From Micrococcales bacterium (lineage in GTDB: Bacteria; Actinomycetota; Actinomycetes; Actinomycetales; Dermatophilaceae): 33,884 bases of DNA. Below are positions 6,708 through 13,905 of this stretch, piece after piece (position 1 is the stretch's first letter; every line of letters begins with the position of its first letter). Below the pieces are notes generated by a model. That model searched no databases and was not told where the DNA came from. It saw nothing but the letters and a program-made list of their open reading frames with translations. A program made the position numbers and the translations under genes. The stretch spans positions 1 to 33,884 of the forward strand of contig JAJTBD010000031.1 in the NCBI GenBank assembly GCA_021287075.1. The letters are read 5' to 3'.

Positions 6708-6944
6708 ATGACCGCATCAACCGCCAAGGGTCTGGCCGGGCTCTGCTTCCTGGTCTTCCTGTCGCTGGGGGCCTTCCCACTCGTCCAGTGGTTCGCCTTC
6801 GACCACGCCAGCCGCGTCATCGGGGTGCTGTTCGGGCGACCGGGTGAGCCGTGGGTCTGGGTCATCCCGGCCCTGATCACCGTCGTCGCCTTCCTGGGCA
6901 TGTGGTACTTCGGCGACAAGGAGACCGCTGCCGCCGGGTCGTGA
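6708..6944 (+). CDS. Small two-helix membrane protein under TetR control
   Basis: 78 residues, with GAGGAGGA just before ATG 6708. Two membrane helices: LAGLCFLVFLSLGAFPLVQWF and PWVWVIPALITVVAFLGMWYFG, the latter ending in a charged DKE tail. No family recognised; small subunits of solute transporters have this shape, but no partner transporter is adjacent. It is the only gene divergent from the TetR regulator and shares its operators, so it is the likely target. Its stop is 3 bases from the convergent LysR-type gene end. Confidence 0.7.
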   Translation: MTASTAKGLAGLCFLVFLSLGAFPLVQWFAFDHASRVIGVLFGRPGEPWVWVIPALITVVAFLGMWYFGDKETAAAGS

Positions 6945-6947
6945 CAC

Positions 6948-7850
6948 TCAGCGCATCGGCCGCAGGCTGCGCGCCGCGTCGTGGACCGCGCCGGTGAGCC
7001 GTTCGACCCGCTCGGAGCGCAGGCGCCAGACCTGCCAGAAGAGCCGCACGTCGGCGTGCGCCCGCCCGTCGAGGAGCACGAGCTCGCCGGTCTCCAGCTC
7101 GTCGGCGAGCTGCGCCTCGGGGAGCATCCCCCAGCCCAGTCCCGCGCGGACCGCTGCGAGGAAACCCTCCGAGGACGGCACGACCGAGGTGGGCGGTGCG
7201 ACGTCGACTCCCTTGTCGCGCAACAGCCCCCACTGGAGGTCGTCCTTGGCGCCGAACTGCACGACCGGCATCCGCCCCCAGTCGACGGACCGCCCTTGGG
7301 TATGCCGCGCGCGCACCTCCGCGGTCGCGACCGGCAGATAGCGCATCACCCCGAGCGGCTCGACCCGGCATCCCGCGACCACCGGCGGCGACGCGGCGGC
7401 GGTCCCCACGACGGCCCCGACGGCGTCGCCACGACGGAGCAGCTCGGCACTGTGGCCCTGGTCCTCCACCTCGAGATGCAGCGTCGTGTCGGTCCAGCCC
7501 GCGACGATGCCGAGGACGGGCGCGAACCAGGTGGCCAGCGAGTCGGCGTTGACCGCGACGTGCAGCGGGGTGGGCTCGCCGGGCGTACCCTCCCCGGACA
7601 CCTCCCCGATCGCGGCCCGGGTCTCGGCCTCGAGGAGCGCGACCTCGCGGGCCATCCGCAGCACTGGGGCGCCGGCATCGGTGACCTGGACCGGGAGGGA
7701 GCGGCGCACGAGGACCTGACCGGCCTCGGACTCCAGGGCCTTGATGCGCTGGCTCATCGCCGACGGGGTGATGTGCAGCGCGCGGGCCGCCGCCTCGAAG
7801 GACCCGTGGTCGACGGCGGCGGCGAGGGCGCGGAGCTGGTCGAGACGCAT
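6948..7850 (-). CDS. lysG: LysR-family regulator, LysG/ArgP type
   Basis: 300 residues, ATG 7850. The N-terminal winged HTH (about residues 1-60) contains ALHITPSAMSQRIKALE, the version typical of the ArgP/IciA/LysG branch, followed by a periplasmic-binding-like effector domain. In this branch lysine or arginine acts as coinducer for a divergently transcribed LysE/ArgO exporter, and exactly such a gene starts at 7921. The 70-base intergenic region must hold the shared control site. The exact amino acid sensed is not readable from the sequence. Confidence 0.88.
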   Translation of the reverse strand: MRLDQLRALAAAVDHGSFEAAARALHITPSAMSQRIKALESEAGQVLVRRSLPVQVTDAGAPVLRMAREVALLEAETRAAIGEVSGEGTPGEPTPLHVAVNADSLATWFAPVLGIVAGWTDTTLHLEVEDQGHSAELLRRGDAVGAVVGTAAASPPVVAGCRVEPLGVMRYLPVATAEVRARHTQGRSVDWGRMPVVQFGAKDDLQWGLLRDKGVDVAPPTSVVPSSEGFLAAVRAGLGWGMLPEAQLADELETGELVLLDGRAHADVRLFWQVWRLRSERVERLTGAVHDAARSLRPMR

Positions 7851-7907
7851 GAAGCAACTCTAATGATGATGCAGATTCCTGCGCTGGGCTTCACAGCAGA
7901 TGCCGCC

Positions 7908-7923
7908 TAGCGTTGTCACCGTG
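7908..7923 (+). promoter_or_regulatory. Leaderless promoter of the LysE-type exporter
   Basis: TAGCGT (7908-7913) fits the actinobacterial -10 pattern TAnnnT and lies 7 bases before GTG 7921, so transcription would begin at or next to the start codon. No good -35 box is present, as expected for an activator-dependent promoter. Confidence 0.5.
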
Positions 7924-8514
7924 AACCACGTCGCCCTCACCGGTCTGCTCACCGGCCTGTCGCTCATCATCGCCATCGGCGCACAGAACGCCTTCGTGCT
8001 GCGGCAGGGCATCCGGCGCGAGCACATCGGGGCCGTCGTGGCGATCTGCGCGCTCGCCGACATGGCCCTGATCGGCGTCGGGACCGCTGGCGTGGGTGCA
8101 CTGCTTGGCGCCGAGCCCCGGCTGCTCGCCCTGCTCAAGTGGGGCGGCGTCGCCTATCTCACCTGGTTTGGCGTCAACTCGCTGCGCGCGGCCACCCAGC
8201 GCCACTCCCTGGCCGAGGCCTCGCCCCGCTCCAGGGGCTCAGTGGTCACGACGACGCTCGCGCTGACCTTCCTCAACCCGCACGTCTATCTCGACACCGT
8301 GCTGATGCTCGGCAACCTCGCCAACCAGTACGACGGCGCCAAGTGGACCTATGCCGCGGGCGCCATGGCCGGCAGCATCCTGTGGTTCACCGGCCTCGGC
8401 TTCGGCGCCACCAAGCTGGCCAAACCCCTTGCCCGGCCGGCCACCTGGCAGGTGATCGACATCGGCGTCGGCATCACCATGCTGGCCATCGCGGTCAAAC
8501 TCGCCACGATGTGA
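7921..8514 (+). CDS. lysE: LysE-family amino-acid exporter
   Basis: 197 residues from GTG 7921. An upstream ATG at 7900 is in frame, but the family begins close to the first helix and the -10 box falls between the two. LysE hallmarks are present: the first helix LTGLLTGLSLIIAIG followed by AQNAFVLRQGIRREH, then TLALTFLNPHVYLDT in the fourth segment. Six hydrophobic segments are visible. The family exports lysine, arginine or other basic amino acids. It is divergent from the LysG-like regulator, the classic arrangement. It is convergent with the small gene ending at 8566. Confidence 0.9.
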   Translation: MNHVALTGLLTGLSLIIAIGAQNAFVLRQGIRREHIGAVVAICALADMALIGVGTAGVGALLGAEPRLLALLKWGGVAYLTWFGVNSLRAATQRHSLAEASPRSRGSVVTTTLALTFLNPHVYLDTVLMLGNLANQYDGAKWTYAAGAMAGSILWFTGLGFGATKLAKPLARPATWQVIDIGVGITMLAIAVKLATM

Positions 8515-8565
8515 GCCGCGGGCGACCCGGCCCTGGCAGCCAGCACCACGGGAGCACCGGGCGGA

Positions 8566-8760
8566 TCAGGGCCTCACATACCGTCGATCCGGCGAATCGT
8601 CATCGTGGCCGGTCCGCCGCGCCAGACGGGGCTGGACGATGAGCAGGAACAGGGCCGCCGCCAGCGCGGCGACGGCCGTGCCCCACGTGTTTGAGTCGGC
8701 GCCGATCGCCACGCCAGCGCCCAACACAGCGCACACGAGCAGCCCGAGGAAGAGTGCCAT
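8566..8760 (-). CDS. Small two-helix membrane protein at the end of the ribXY operon
   Basis: 64 residues, ATG 8760, two bases after the binding-protein stop. Two membrane helices: LFLGLLVCAVLGAGVAIGA and WGTAVAALAAALFLLIVQP, followed by a charged tail. No family recognised. It is cotranscribed with the permease and binding protein, but is too small and lacks motifs for an ABC ATPase. Confidence 0.6.
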   Translation of the reverse strand: MALFLGLLVCAVLGAGVAIGADSNTWGTAVAALAAALFLLIVQPRLARRTGHDDDSPDRRYVRP

Positions 8761-8762
8761 GA

Positions 8763-9818
8763 CTACTCCGCATACTCCGTCGTCATGGCCGAGGCGCCGT
8801 CGACCTTGGTCTTGAGCAGCCCCTGGCCCTCCATGAAGGCGGCCATGTCGACGAACTGCTGCTTGTCGAGCGTGGAGCTGACCTCGCCCTTGTCGTCGAC
8901 CATGAGCTTGAGCGTGGCGTCGAGGGTGCCCTTGGCGGCCTTCTTGGCCTTGTCACTGGTGAGGCCGGGGATCGTCTTCGCCGAGACGGCTATCGCGCCG
9001 TCGGGGTCGGCCTTGACCGCCTCGATCCCCTCGCGCAGCGACTTCACGACCGCCTTGGTCAGCTCTGGGTTGTCCTTGGCCTGCTTGGCGGTCGTCAGCA
9101 GCGAGACGGAGACGAGGGGGATCTCGTCGGCCAGCGGGATCGCGCGGACCTCGACACCGGCGAGCCCGAACTGCACGAGGTCGTTGTTGCCATAGCCCAC
9201 GACGGCGTCGACCTTCTTGGTCGTCAGCGCGGCCTGCTGGGTGTAGCCGATCTCCTGGACCGTGACGTCCTTCTCGGTCAGCCCGGCCTTCTTCAGAGCG
9301 ACCTGGAGACCAAACCAGCTCTCGCCGTATTTGCCGGGGACGCCGATCTTCTTGCCCTTGAGGTCGGCGACCTTCACCGCAGGCGAGTCGCCGCGCACGA
9401 TGAGCGTGACGGGATAGGAGCGGTAGTAGGGGGCGACGGCGATCAGGTCCATCCCCTGCGACTTCGCCTGGAGCATCTCGTCGGCCCCTGCGATGAGGTA
9501 CTGCTCCTTGCCGGAGGTGAGAGCGGTGAAGAGCCCCTCCTGCGCACCGTGATGGCGGATCGTCGCGTTGACGCCGTTGTTGCCGAGGATGCCCTTGTCC
9601 TTGGCGACATACCAGGGGCTGAACTGCACGTCGGGGATATAGCTCATGCCGATGGTCGCCGACTGCATCTCCTTGTCGACAGCGCTGGCGCTCGACTCGG
9701 ACGACGACGCCTTCTTGGCGGCCTCCCCGGTGGAGCAGGCACCCAGGGCGAGCGCGAGTGCGAGCGCGCCCACGGCATACCGGCCGGTGCGGGGGAAGGA
9801 GGTGAGCGAGGTGGTCAT
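8763..9818 (-). CDS. ribY: Riboflavin-type ABC transporter substrate-binding lipoprotein
   Basis: 351 residues, ATG 9818. A signal peptide ends in a lipobox LALGAC with lipidated Cys28, followed by a Ser/Ala-rich linker. The mature part belongs to the NMT1/THI5-like/SsuA-type binding-protein fold (IGMSYIPDVQFSPWYVAKDK, VADLKGKKIGVPGKYGESWF). Proteins of this fold bind thiamine precursors, sulfonates or riboflavin. The FMN riboswitch at the head of the operon points to riboflavin, as in RibXY systems. Its start overlaps the permease stop (ATG/TGA share a base at 9818). No ATPase gene follows. The substrate is inferred from regulation only. Confidence 0.78.
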   Translation of the reverse strand: MTTSLTSFPRTGRYAVGALALALALGACSTGEAAKKASSSESSASAVDKEMQSATIGMSYIPDVQFSPWYVAKDKGILGNNGVNATIRHHGAQEGLFTALTSGKEQYLIAGADEMLQAKSQGMDLIAVAPYYRSYPVTLIVRGDSPAVKVADLKGKKIGVPGKYGESWFGLQVALKKAGLTEKDVTVQEIGYTQQAALTTKKVDAVVGYGNNDLVQFGLAGVEVRAIPLADEIPLVSVSLLTTAKQAKDNPELTKAVVKSLREGIEAVKADPDGAIAVSAKTIPGLTSDKAKKAAKGTLDATLKLMVDDKGEVSSTLDKQQFVDMAAFMEGQGLLKTKVDGASAMTTEYAE

Positions 9819-10603
9819 CAGGTGCCTTTCGACGGACGTCGGGTGAGTGACTCGATCACCTGCGAGCGCTGCTCCCAGGTGTGGATGAGGCTGTATGCCG
9901 TGGAGGCGATCACGCAGAGGATGAGGATGGAGGCAAACATCCCGGCGGTGTCGACGGCGTCGCGCTGCACGGTGAGGATGGTCCCGATCCCGTTGCCGCC
10001 CATGACCATCTCGCCGACGACGGCGCCGGTGACCGAGAGCGTCACGCCATTGCGCAGCCCGGCCAGGACAGACGGCAGCGCGAGCGGGGCCTCGACGTGG
10101 CGCAGCAGCGTCCACGAGCCGGCCCCGTCGATCCGGGCGGCGTCGACGACATCGGGGTCGACGTGGCGCAGGCCGACCACGGTCGAGATGAGGATGGGGA
10201 AGAAGACCATGAGGGCGCAGAGCGCGACGATCGCCCACAGCCCGTAGCCGATCCACAGGACCAGCAGCGGCGCCAGTGCGATCGCCGGGATCGCCTGTGT
10301 CGCACCGAGATAGGGCTGCGTCGCGGCCGAGAACCAGCGCGACCGGTGGATGAGGACCGCCAGCGGCAGGGCGACCGCGGTGCCGAGCAGGGCGCCGCCG
10401 ACCGCCTCGAGCAGGGTCATGCCGAGATAGGGCCAGATCTCGCCGCCGACGAGCATGTCGCGCAGGCTGGCCAGGACGGCCCTCGGCGTGGGCAGGGTGT
10501 AGTCGGGGACGGCGCCGAGCGACGTCAGCAGCCACCAGGCACCCAGGATTAGGGCGCCGAGCAGCAACGGGGCGATGAGCTCCCGCCGGCCAAAACCCTT
10601 CAC
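9818..10603 (-). CDS. ribX: Riboflavin-type ABC transporter permease
   Basis: 261 residues from GTG 10603, chosen because GGAAGG (10612-10617) lies 8 bases ahead. The frame is open to 10717, but that would run into the FMN riboswitch. Six hydrophobic segments, starting with ELIAPLLLGALILGAWWLL. The EAA loop that contacts the ATPase is clear (DAARIDGAGSWTLLRHVEAP, then LALP). This is the BPD_transp_1 fold shared by SsuC, ThiX and RibX. The position directly after an FMN riboswitch supports riboflavin uptake. The ATPase must come from elsewhere in the genome or be shared. Confidence 0.8.
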   Translation of the reverse strand: MKGFGRRELIAPLLLGALILGAWWLLTSLGAVPDYTLPTPRAVLASLRDMLVGGEIWPYLGMTLLEAVGGALLGTAVALPLAVLIHRSRWFSAATQPYLGATQAIPAIALAPLLVLWIGYGLWAIVALCALMVFFPILISTVVGLRHVDPDVVDAARIDGAGSWTLLRHVEAPLALPSVLAGLRNGVTLSVTGAVVGEMVMGGNGIGTILTVQRDAVDTAGMFASILILCVIASTAYSLIHTWEQRSQVIESLTRRPSKGT

Positions 10604-10676
10604 TGCCAATGCCTTCCGTCTCGCAACGAGTCCACTCGCGCGTGACCGGGGCAGGCGACGGGTCGCCGGCGCGTCG

Positions 10677-10694
10677 CGCGCGTGGGTACGCGCG
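10677..10694 (-). promoter_or_regulatory. Hairpin in the riboswitch expression platform
   Basis: CGCGCGT-GGGT-ACGCGCG forms a 7-4-7 hairpin between the FMN aptamer and the permease start. A second smaller hairpin (GGCGAC/GTCGCC region near 10655-10668) is also possible. No T-tract is present, so control could act on translation or by Rho rather than intrinsic termination. Confidence 0.4.
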
Positions 10695-10702
10695 GCGACG
10701 CT

Positions 10703-10830
10703 CGTGCTGCCTCCCATCCGGACTTTAACCGTCGGTCCCGGAATCCCACCGGGTCAACCGGGTCCGCCAAAACGGACCCGGGTCGCGGACTGTCACCGCC
10801 GGCTCGGAATTTCACCGACCCCGGAGCACG
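10703..10830 (-). ncRNA. FMN riboswitch (RFN element)
   Basis: Read on the minus strand, the element starts with CGTGCT (10825-10830) and ends with AGCACG (10703-10708), which pair as P1. Between them are the conserved FMN-aptamer blocks: GGTCGGTGAAATTCCGA, GGCGGTGACAGTCCGCGA, a variable GC-rich arm (GGACCC/GGGTCC type), CCGGTGGGATTCCGGGACC and GTTAAAGTCCGGATGGGAG. These match the consensus closely. The riboswitch lies about 100 bases before the permease start, so FMN should lower expression of the riboflavin importer genes. Confidence 0.95.
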
Positions 10831-10842
10831 TGCTCTCCATGG

Positions 10843-10871
10843 AGTGTATGCCGCGGGCACGCCGGTGTCAG
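10843..10871 (-). promoter_or_regulatory. Sigma70-type promoter of the ribXY operon
   Basis: On the minus strand CTGACA (10866-10871) and TACACT (10843-10848) are separated by exactly 17 bases, placing the transcription start near 10836, directly before the riboswitch. The -10 region overlaps a GTATGCCGCG copy (10846-10855). Confidence 0.6.
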
Positions 10872-10943
10872 TGTGGCCGTCCACTCACTGGTCCTCACCG
10901 GCCGCGCACCCCGCTCGCCGACCTCGCGCCCCCCGCCCGCCGC

Positions 10944-11041
10944 GCACAACGACGACCACGGATGCCGGCCACGCGCCGAGGCGACGGGGCGCTGAGCACG
11001 GCCAGCGCGGCATACCGCCCCGACCGTGGTCGTCGTTGTGC
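10944..11041. repeat. 98-bp element with perfect 18-bp inverted ends
   Basis: The 18 bases at 10944-10961 are the exact reverse complement of 11024-11041, with 62 bases between. Pairing stops at both ends of the arms. The interior contains a GTATGCCGCG copy on the minus strand (11006-11015). It has no coding frame of quality. It lies between the FMN reductase gene and the ribXY promoter, next to another long hairpin. It could be a small palindromic mobile repeat or a structured RNA. Confidence 0.6.
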
Positions 11042-11059
11042 AGCGCCCACCCCCCGGTT

Positions 11060-11106
11060 ACACCAATTGGCGAGTTGCGCGCGGGGCGCAACTCGCCAAT
11101 TGGTGT
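11060..11106. terminator. 21-bp perfect hairpin after the FMN reductase gene
   Basis: Arms 11060-11080 and 11086-11106 are perfectly complementary over 21 bp around the loop GCGGG. A core ACCAATTGGCGAGTTGCGC is visible in the left arm. It lies 57 bases past the stop of the minus-strand reductase gene. No T-tract follows on either side. A strong hairpin of this kind could stop transcription from both directions. I believe similar hairpins recur in related genomes, but cannot check. Confidence 0.6.
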
Positions 11107-11162
11107 GATGAGGGGTGGTGGGGGCGGGCCGGACTCCCGGCGCAGGCCCTCGAGGCAGCAGG

Positions 11163-11708
11163 TCAGCCGCGGGTGGCGGCCAGCTTGGTGACCTGGTCGA
11201 GGAGGGTCTTGATCTCCTCGCCGCGGCGCTCCTCGGGGGTGACCTCGGACTCGCCGATCTCGGTGAAGAGCGAGAGCGAGACCTGGCCGCGCACGACGAT
11301 GCCCTCGAAGTTGGCGAGGATCTGGCGCCACTGCTCGACAGCGCGCACGCCGTTGTCGGCGCCATAGGAGACGAGGCCGAAGACCTTGCCGGTCCACTCC
11401 GGGCCCAGGCTGTCGACGGCGTTCTTGAAGGCGCCGGGGACGCCGTGGTTGTACTCCGGGGTGACGAAGACGAAGGCGTCGCAGGCGTCGACGGCCTGGC
11501 TCCAGCGGGTGACCTCGGCGGAGTCGTACTGCTTGTTGGCCATGCCCGGCACGGTGGCGGAGGTCAGCATGGGCACGTCGAAGTCCTTGAGGTCGATGAC
11601 CTCGTAGTCGGCGTCGCCTCGGGTGTCGGCGGCGCGCTTGACCCAGGTGGCGACCTTCTCGCCATTGCGGCCGTCGCGGATGGAGCCGACGATGATGCCG
11701 ATCTTCAC
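11163..11708 (-). CDS. NAD(P)H-dependent FMN reductase
   Basis: 181 residues, GTG 11708 with GAGGAGATC upstream. Flavodoxin-like fold of the NADPH-dependent FMN reductase family: the phosphate-binding start IGIIVGSIRDGRNGEKVA (residues about 3-20) and the conserved TPEYNHGVPGAFKNAVDSL segment. Such cytoplasmic enzymes use bound FMN to reduce quinones, azo compounds, chromate or free flavin. It lies upstream of the FMN-riboswitch operon on the same strand but is separated by two hairpin elements, so probably has its own transcript. The natural substrate is not determinable here. Confidence 0.88.
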   Translation of the reverse strand: MKIGIIVGSIRDGRNGEKVATWVKRAADTRGDADYEVIDLKDFDVPMLTSATVPGMANKQYDSAEVTRWSQAVDACDAFVFVTPEYNHGVPGAFKNAVDSLGPEWTGKVFGLVSYGADNGVRAVEQWRQILANFEGIVVRGQVSLSLFTEIGESEVTPEERRGEEIKTLLDQVTKLAATRG

Positions 11709-11744
11709 GGGGGATCTCCTCGATTCGGGGGCACTACGGGAATT

Positions 11745-11801
11745 GTTGATGGATCAACCAGGGTGGCCAACGGTGGGCGCAGGCGATCAATTCCCGATCG
11801 C
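11745..11801. promoter_or_regulatory. Two inverted repeats upstream of the reductase gene
   Basis: GTTGAT-GG-ATCAAC (11745-11758) and GCGATC-AATTCCC-GATCGC (11783-11801) are perfect inverted repeats in the divergent region between the reductase and the 50-residue open frame at 11870. They may be operators for an unlinked regulator. Confidence 0.4.
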
Positions 11802-11869
11802 TCGACACTACTCACGGGTCAGGGCTTCCCCGCAAACGTGACCTGAGTCACGCTGGAGGCATGTTCACG

Positions 11870-12022
11870 ATGGATGACCTGGACCTGACGGCCGAGCTGG
11901 ACGCCATCCGCGCCGAGGACAGCGCCCTGCTCGACTACCTGACGGCCGACACGGCCGAGGGCACCGACCCGGAGGCGCGGGTGGAGGACCACCCGCACGA
12001 CTACCTCATCACCGGCTGGTAG
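11870..12022 (+). CDS. Small acidic protein or peptide, 50 residues
   Basis: Too short for usual gene callers. ATG 11870 lies 10 bases after GGAGG (11855-11859); an in-frame ATG at 11861 is too close to that site. It begins MDDLDLTAELDAIRAEDSAL and ends HDYLITGW. It is strongly acidic and probably helical at first, with an aromatic C-terminus. No family recognised. An inverted repeat CGTGAC-CTGA-GTCACG (11837-11852) lies just upstream. The stop is 3 bases from the convergent YidC gene end. Good codon composition and a proper ribosome-binding site support expression. Confidence 0.5.
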   Translation: MDDLDLTAELDAIRAEDSALLDYLTADTAEGTDPEARVEDHPHDYLITGW

Positions 12023-12025
12023 CCC

Positions 12026-12913
12026 TCAGGCCCCACTCCCCTCCGACGATCCGGCGTGTGCCGCCCGCCGGGCCTCGCGCGCGGCATGCGCCTCCGAGCC
12101 CGGGGTGGGTGCCCAGCGCCAGATGACCGCCGCCTGCACGAGTGCGATCACATTGGTCGCCAGCCAGTAGACGACGATGCCGAAGGGCACGGCGACACCA
12201 CCCGCGAGCACACCGACGAAGGACAGCGCCGGCATCATCGCCATGATGTCGGGCATCGGCGGGGCACCCTCGACCTGCGGCATCTCCGGCCGCGGCGAGG
12301 ACTTCAGCGTGAAGAAGCGCTGGCTCGCCCAGGTCAGCGTGGCCGCCGCGAGGACCAGCCCGCCCATGAGCGCCGCCGCCCCAGGACCGGCCGCCAGCGC
12401 GTCGGTGAAGCGGTCGGCGATCGCCACTCCCCCGAAGCGCGCCGAGTCGAGCGAGGCGACCAGGTCGGGAGTCATCGCGCCGATCGGGCGGTGCTGCGCG
12501 ACCTCCGACAAGACCCGATAGAGGCCGAAGAAGACGGGCAGCTGGAGCAGCATCGGCAGGCAGCCCAGCGGCGAGACGCCGTGCTCACTGGTGATCGCCC
12601 GCCTCTCCTCGGCCATCGCGCGCATGCTCTCGATGTCGGTCCTGCCCTTGTAGCGCTGCGACAGCTCGGTCAGCTGCGGTCTCGCCCGGGCGCTGGCGTG
12701 GGCGGTGCGCACGCCATGGACGGCGATCGGCAGCACGAGCAGTCGCACGCCGACGACGAGCAGGACGAGGGCGGCCACCCAGGTGGTGCCGCTGTCGGGC
12801 TCGAGCCCGAGCCTGGTCAGGAGGTCGTATGCCGCGGCGAGGGCCGAGCTGATCGGTCCCGTCACGGGGTTGGAGATGGTGGGAAGGGCGGCAGGCAGAG
12901 CAGAGAAGGTCAT
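12026..12913 (-). CDS. yidC: YidC/Oxa1-family membrane insertase paralogue
   Basis: 295 residues from ATG 12913 (GGGAG upstream); the frame opens further to 13003 without quality. The Oxa1 core is recognisable: VALVLLVVGVRLLVLPIAVH with its conserved Arg, a cytoplasmic helical hairpin (TELSQRYKGRTDIESMRAMAEE), then HGVSPLGCLPMLLQLPVFFG and two distal helices ending at IVVYWLATNVIALVQ. It lacks the large extracytoplasmic domain of Gram-negative YidC, and no lipoprotein signal is evident. Location away from rpmH/rnpA suggests a second copy in this genome, not the housekeeping one. The small membrane gene 13042-13344 lies upstream on the same strand. Confidence 0.88.
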   Translation of the reverse strand: MTFSALPAALPTISNPVTGPISSALAAAYDLLTRLGLEPDSGTTWVAALVLLVVGVRLLVLPIAVHGVRTAHASARARPQLTELSQRYKGRTDIESMRAMAEERRAITSEHGVSPLGCLPMLLQLPVFFGLYRVLSEVAQHRPIGAMTPDLVASLDSARFGGVAIADRFTDALAAGPGAAALMGGLVLAAATLTWASQRFFTLKSSPRPEMPQVEGAPPMPDIMAMMPALSFVGVLAGGVAVPFGIVVYWLATNVIALVQAAVIWRWAPTPGSEAHAAREARRAAHAGSSEGSGA

Positions 12914-13041
12914 GGCGGGTCTCCCGGCCCGGGGTGGGCCACTCGAGATGAGAAGGGTTGCGGGAGAGGGACCCTGCGCGTGCCGGGCGAGAGCGCGCGG
13001 CATACCTCAGGCGTGGCGGGACCACGCTGGGACGGGCAGGG

Positions 13042-13344
13042 TCAGCGGCAGCCGGGAGCCCGCGGACGCGCCGGCTGGGCGGGCACGTCGATGCGGTGGG
13101 CCAGGGGGGCCAGACGACGACGGACCTGGGCGCGCACACGCACCGGGACCGGGGTGCGATCCTGGACCGAGATGGTCACGACGGTCACGGCGAGCGCCGC
13201 GAGGGCGGCGAAGAGCAGCAGCGGCGAGGCGGTGGCCAGGACCGGCGCGCCACGGTCGGCCAGCAGCACTGCGGCGAGGACGACGGGCAGGGCCGAGAGC
13301 AGCCAGGCGCGCAGCGGGAAGCCCGAGCGCTCGCGTGGGCCCAT
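13042..13344 (-). CDS. Small membrane protein near YidC (DUF6412-like?)
   Basis: 100 residues, ATG 13344 after GAGAGGAGAGG. Two hydrophobic segments: LRAWLLSALPVVLAAVLLA and LLLFAALAALAVTVVTISV, then a basic, Arg- and Pro-rich tail. I recall DUF6412 proteins of this shape beside actinobacterial YidC paralogues, but the assignment is from memory. 128 bases separate it from the YidC gene downstream, holding one GTATGCCGCG copy and no terminator, so cotranscription is plausible. Confidence 0.65.
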   Translation of the reverse strand: MGPRERSGFPLRAWLLSALPVVLAAVLLADRGAPVLATASPLLLFAALAALAVTVVTISVQDRTPVPVRVRAQVRRRLAPLAHRIDVPAQPARPRAPGCR

Positions 13345-13499
13345 CTGCCTCTCCTCTCGCGATGTGGTCCGGTGGCGCGCACAGTCGGCGGGCCATCTGG
13401 CTCAACGGTGGTCTCCCCTCAATGGTTCCCGCTGTCGGCGCGCTCCGCAAGACTGGGGACGCACGGCAACCACGATCACCCTCATGACAGGAGCCGGAC

Positions 13500-13895
13500 A
13501 TGGCACGCGTGGTGCACTTCGAGATCCAGGCAGATGACATCGAGCGGGCGAAGAAGTTCTATGCCGACGCGCTCGACTGGTCCTTCGAGGACTACAGCCA
13601 GTTCACCGGGTCGCCCTATTTCGGGGTGATCACCGGCGACGACGAGGATGCGGGCATCAACGGAGGTCTGCTCCAGCGGCCCGTCGCGGCGCCGGGCGCG
13701 GGCCAGGGCACCAACGCCTATGTGTGCACGGTCGGCGTCGAGGACTACGACGCCACCGAGGCGCGCATCCTCGAGGCGGGCGGCACCGTCGCCCTGCCCA
13801 AGATGGCGCTGCCGGGCATGGCCTGGCAGGGCTACTACCTCGACACCGAGGGCAACACCTTCGGCGTCCACCAGCCCGACGAGGACGCGAAGTAG
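13500..13895 (+). CDS. VOC-superfamily protein
   Basis: 131 residues, ATG 13500 with AGGAG 12 bases ahead. Two beta-alpha-beta-beta-beta modules of the vicinal oxygen chelate fold: VVHFEIQADDIERAKKFYAD at the start and YVCTVGVEDYDATEARILEAG in the middle, finishing GYYLDTEGNTFGVHQ. The metal-ligand-like His6 and the acidic residue near the C-terminal DTEGN are present, but the enzyme class cannot be told. Members include glyoxalases, dioxygenases and antibiotic-binding proteins. It ends 10 bases from the convergent dehydrogenase gene. Confidence 0.85.
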   Translation: MARVVHFEIQADDIERAKKFYADALDWSFEDYSQFTGSPYFGVITGDDEDAGINGGLLQRPVAAPGAGQGTNAYVCTVGVEDYDATEARILEAGGTVALPKMALPGMAWQGYYLDTEGNTFGVHQPDEDAK

Positions 13896-13905
13896 TCCTA
13901 GGCCC

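Noticed and set aside
10604..10717. N-terminal extension of the ABC permease
   Set aside because: It would translate through the riboswitch platform and into the FMN aptamer; the GTG at 10603 has a proper ribosome-binding site.
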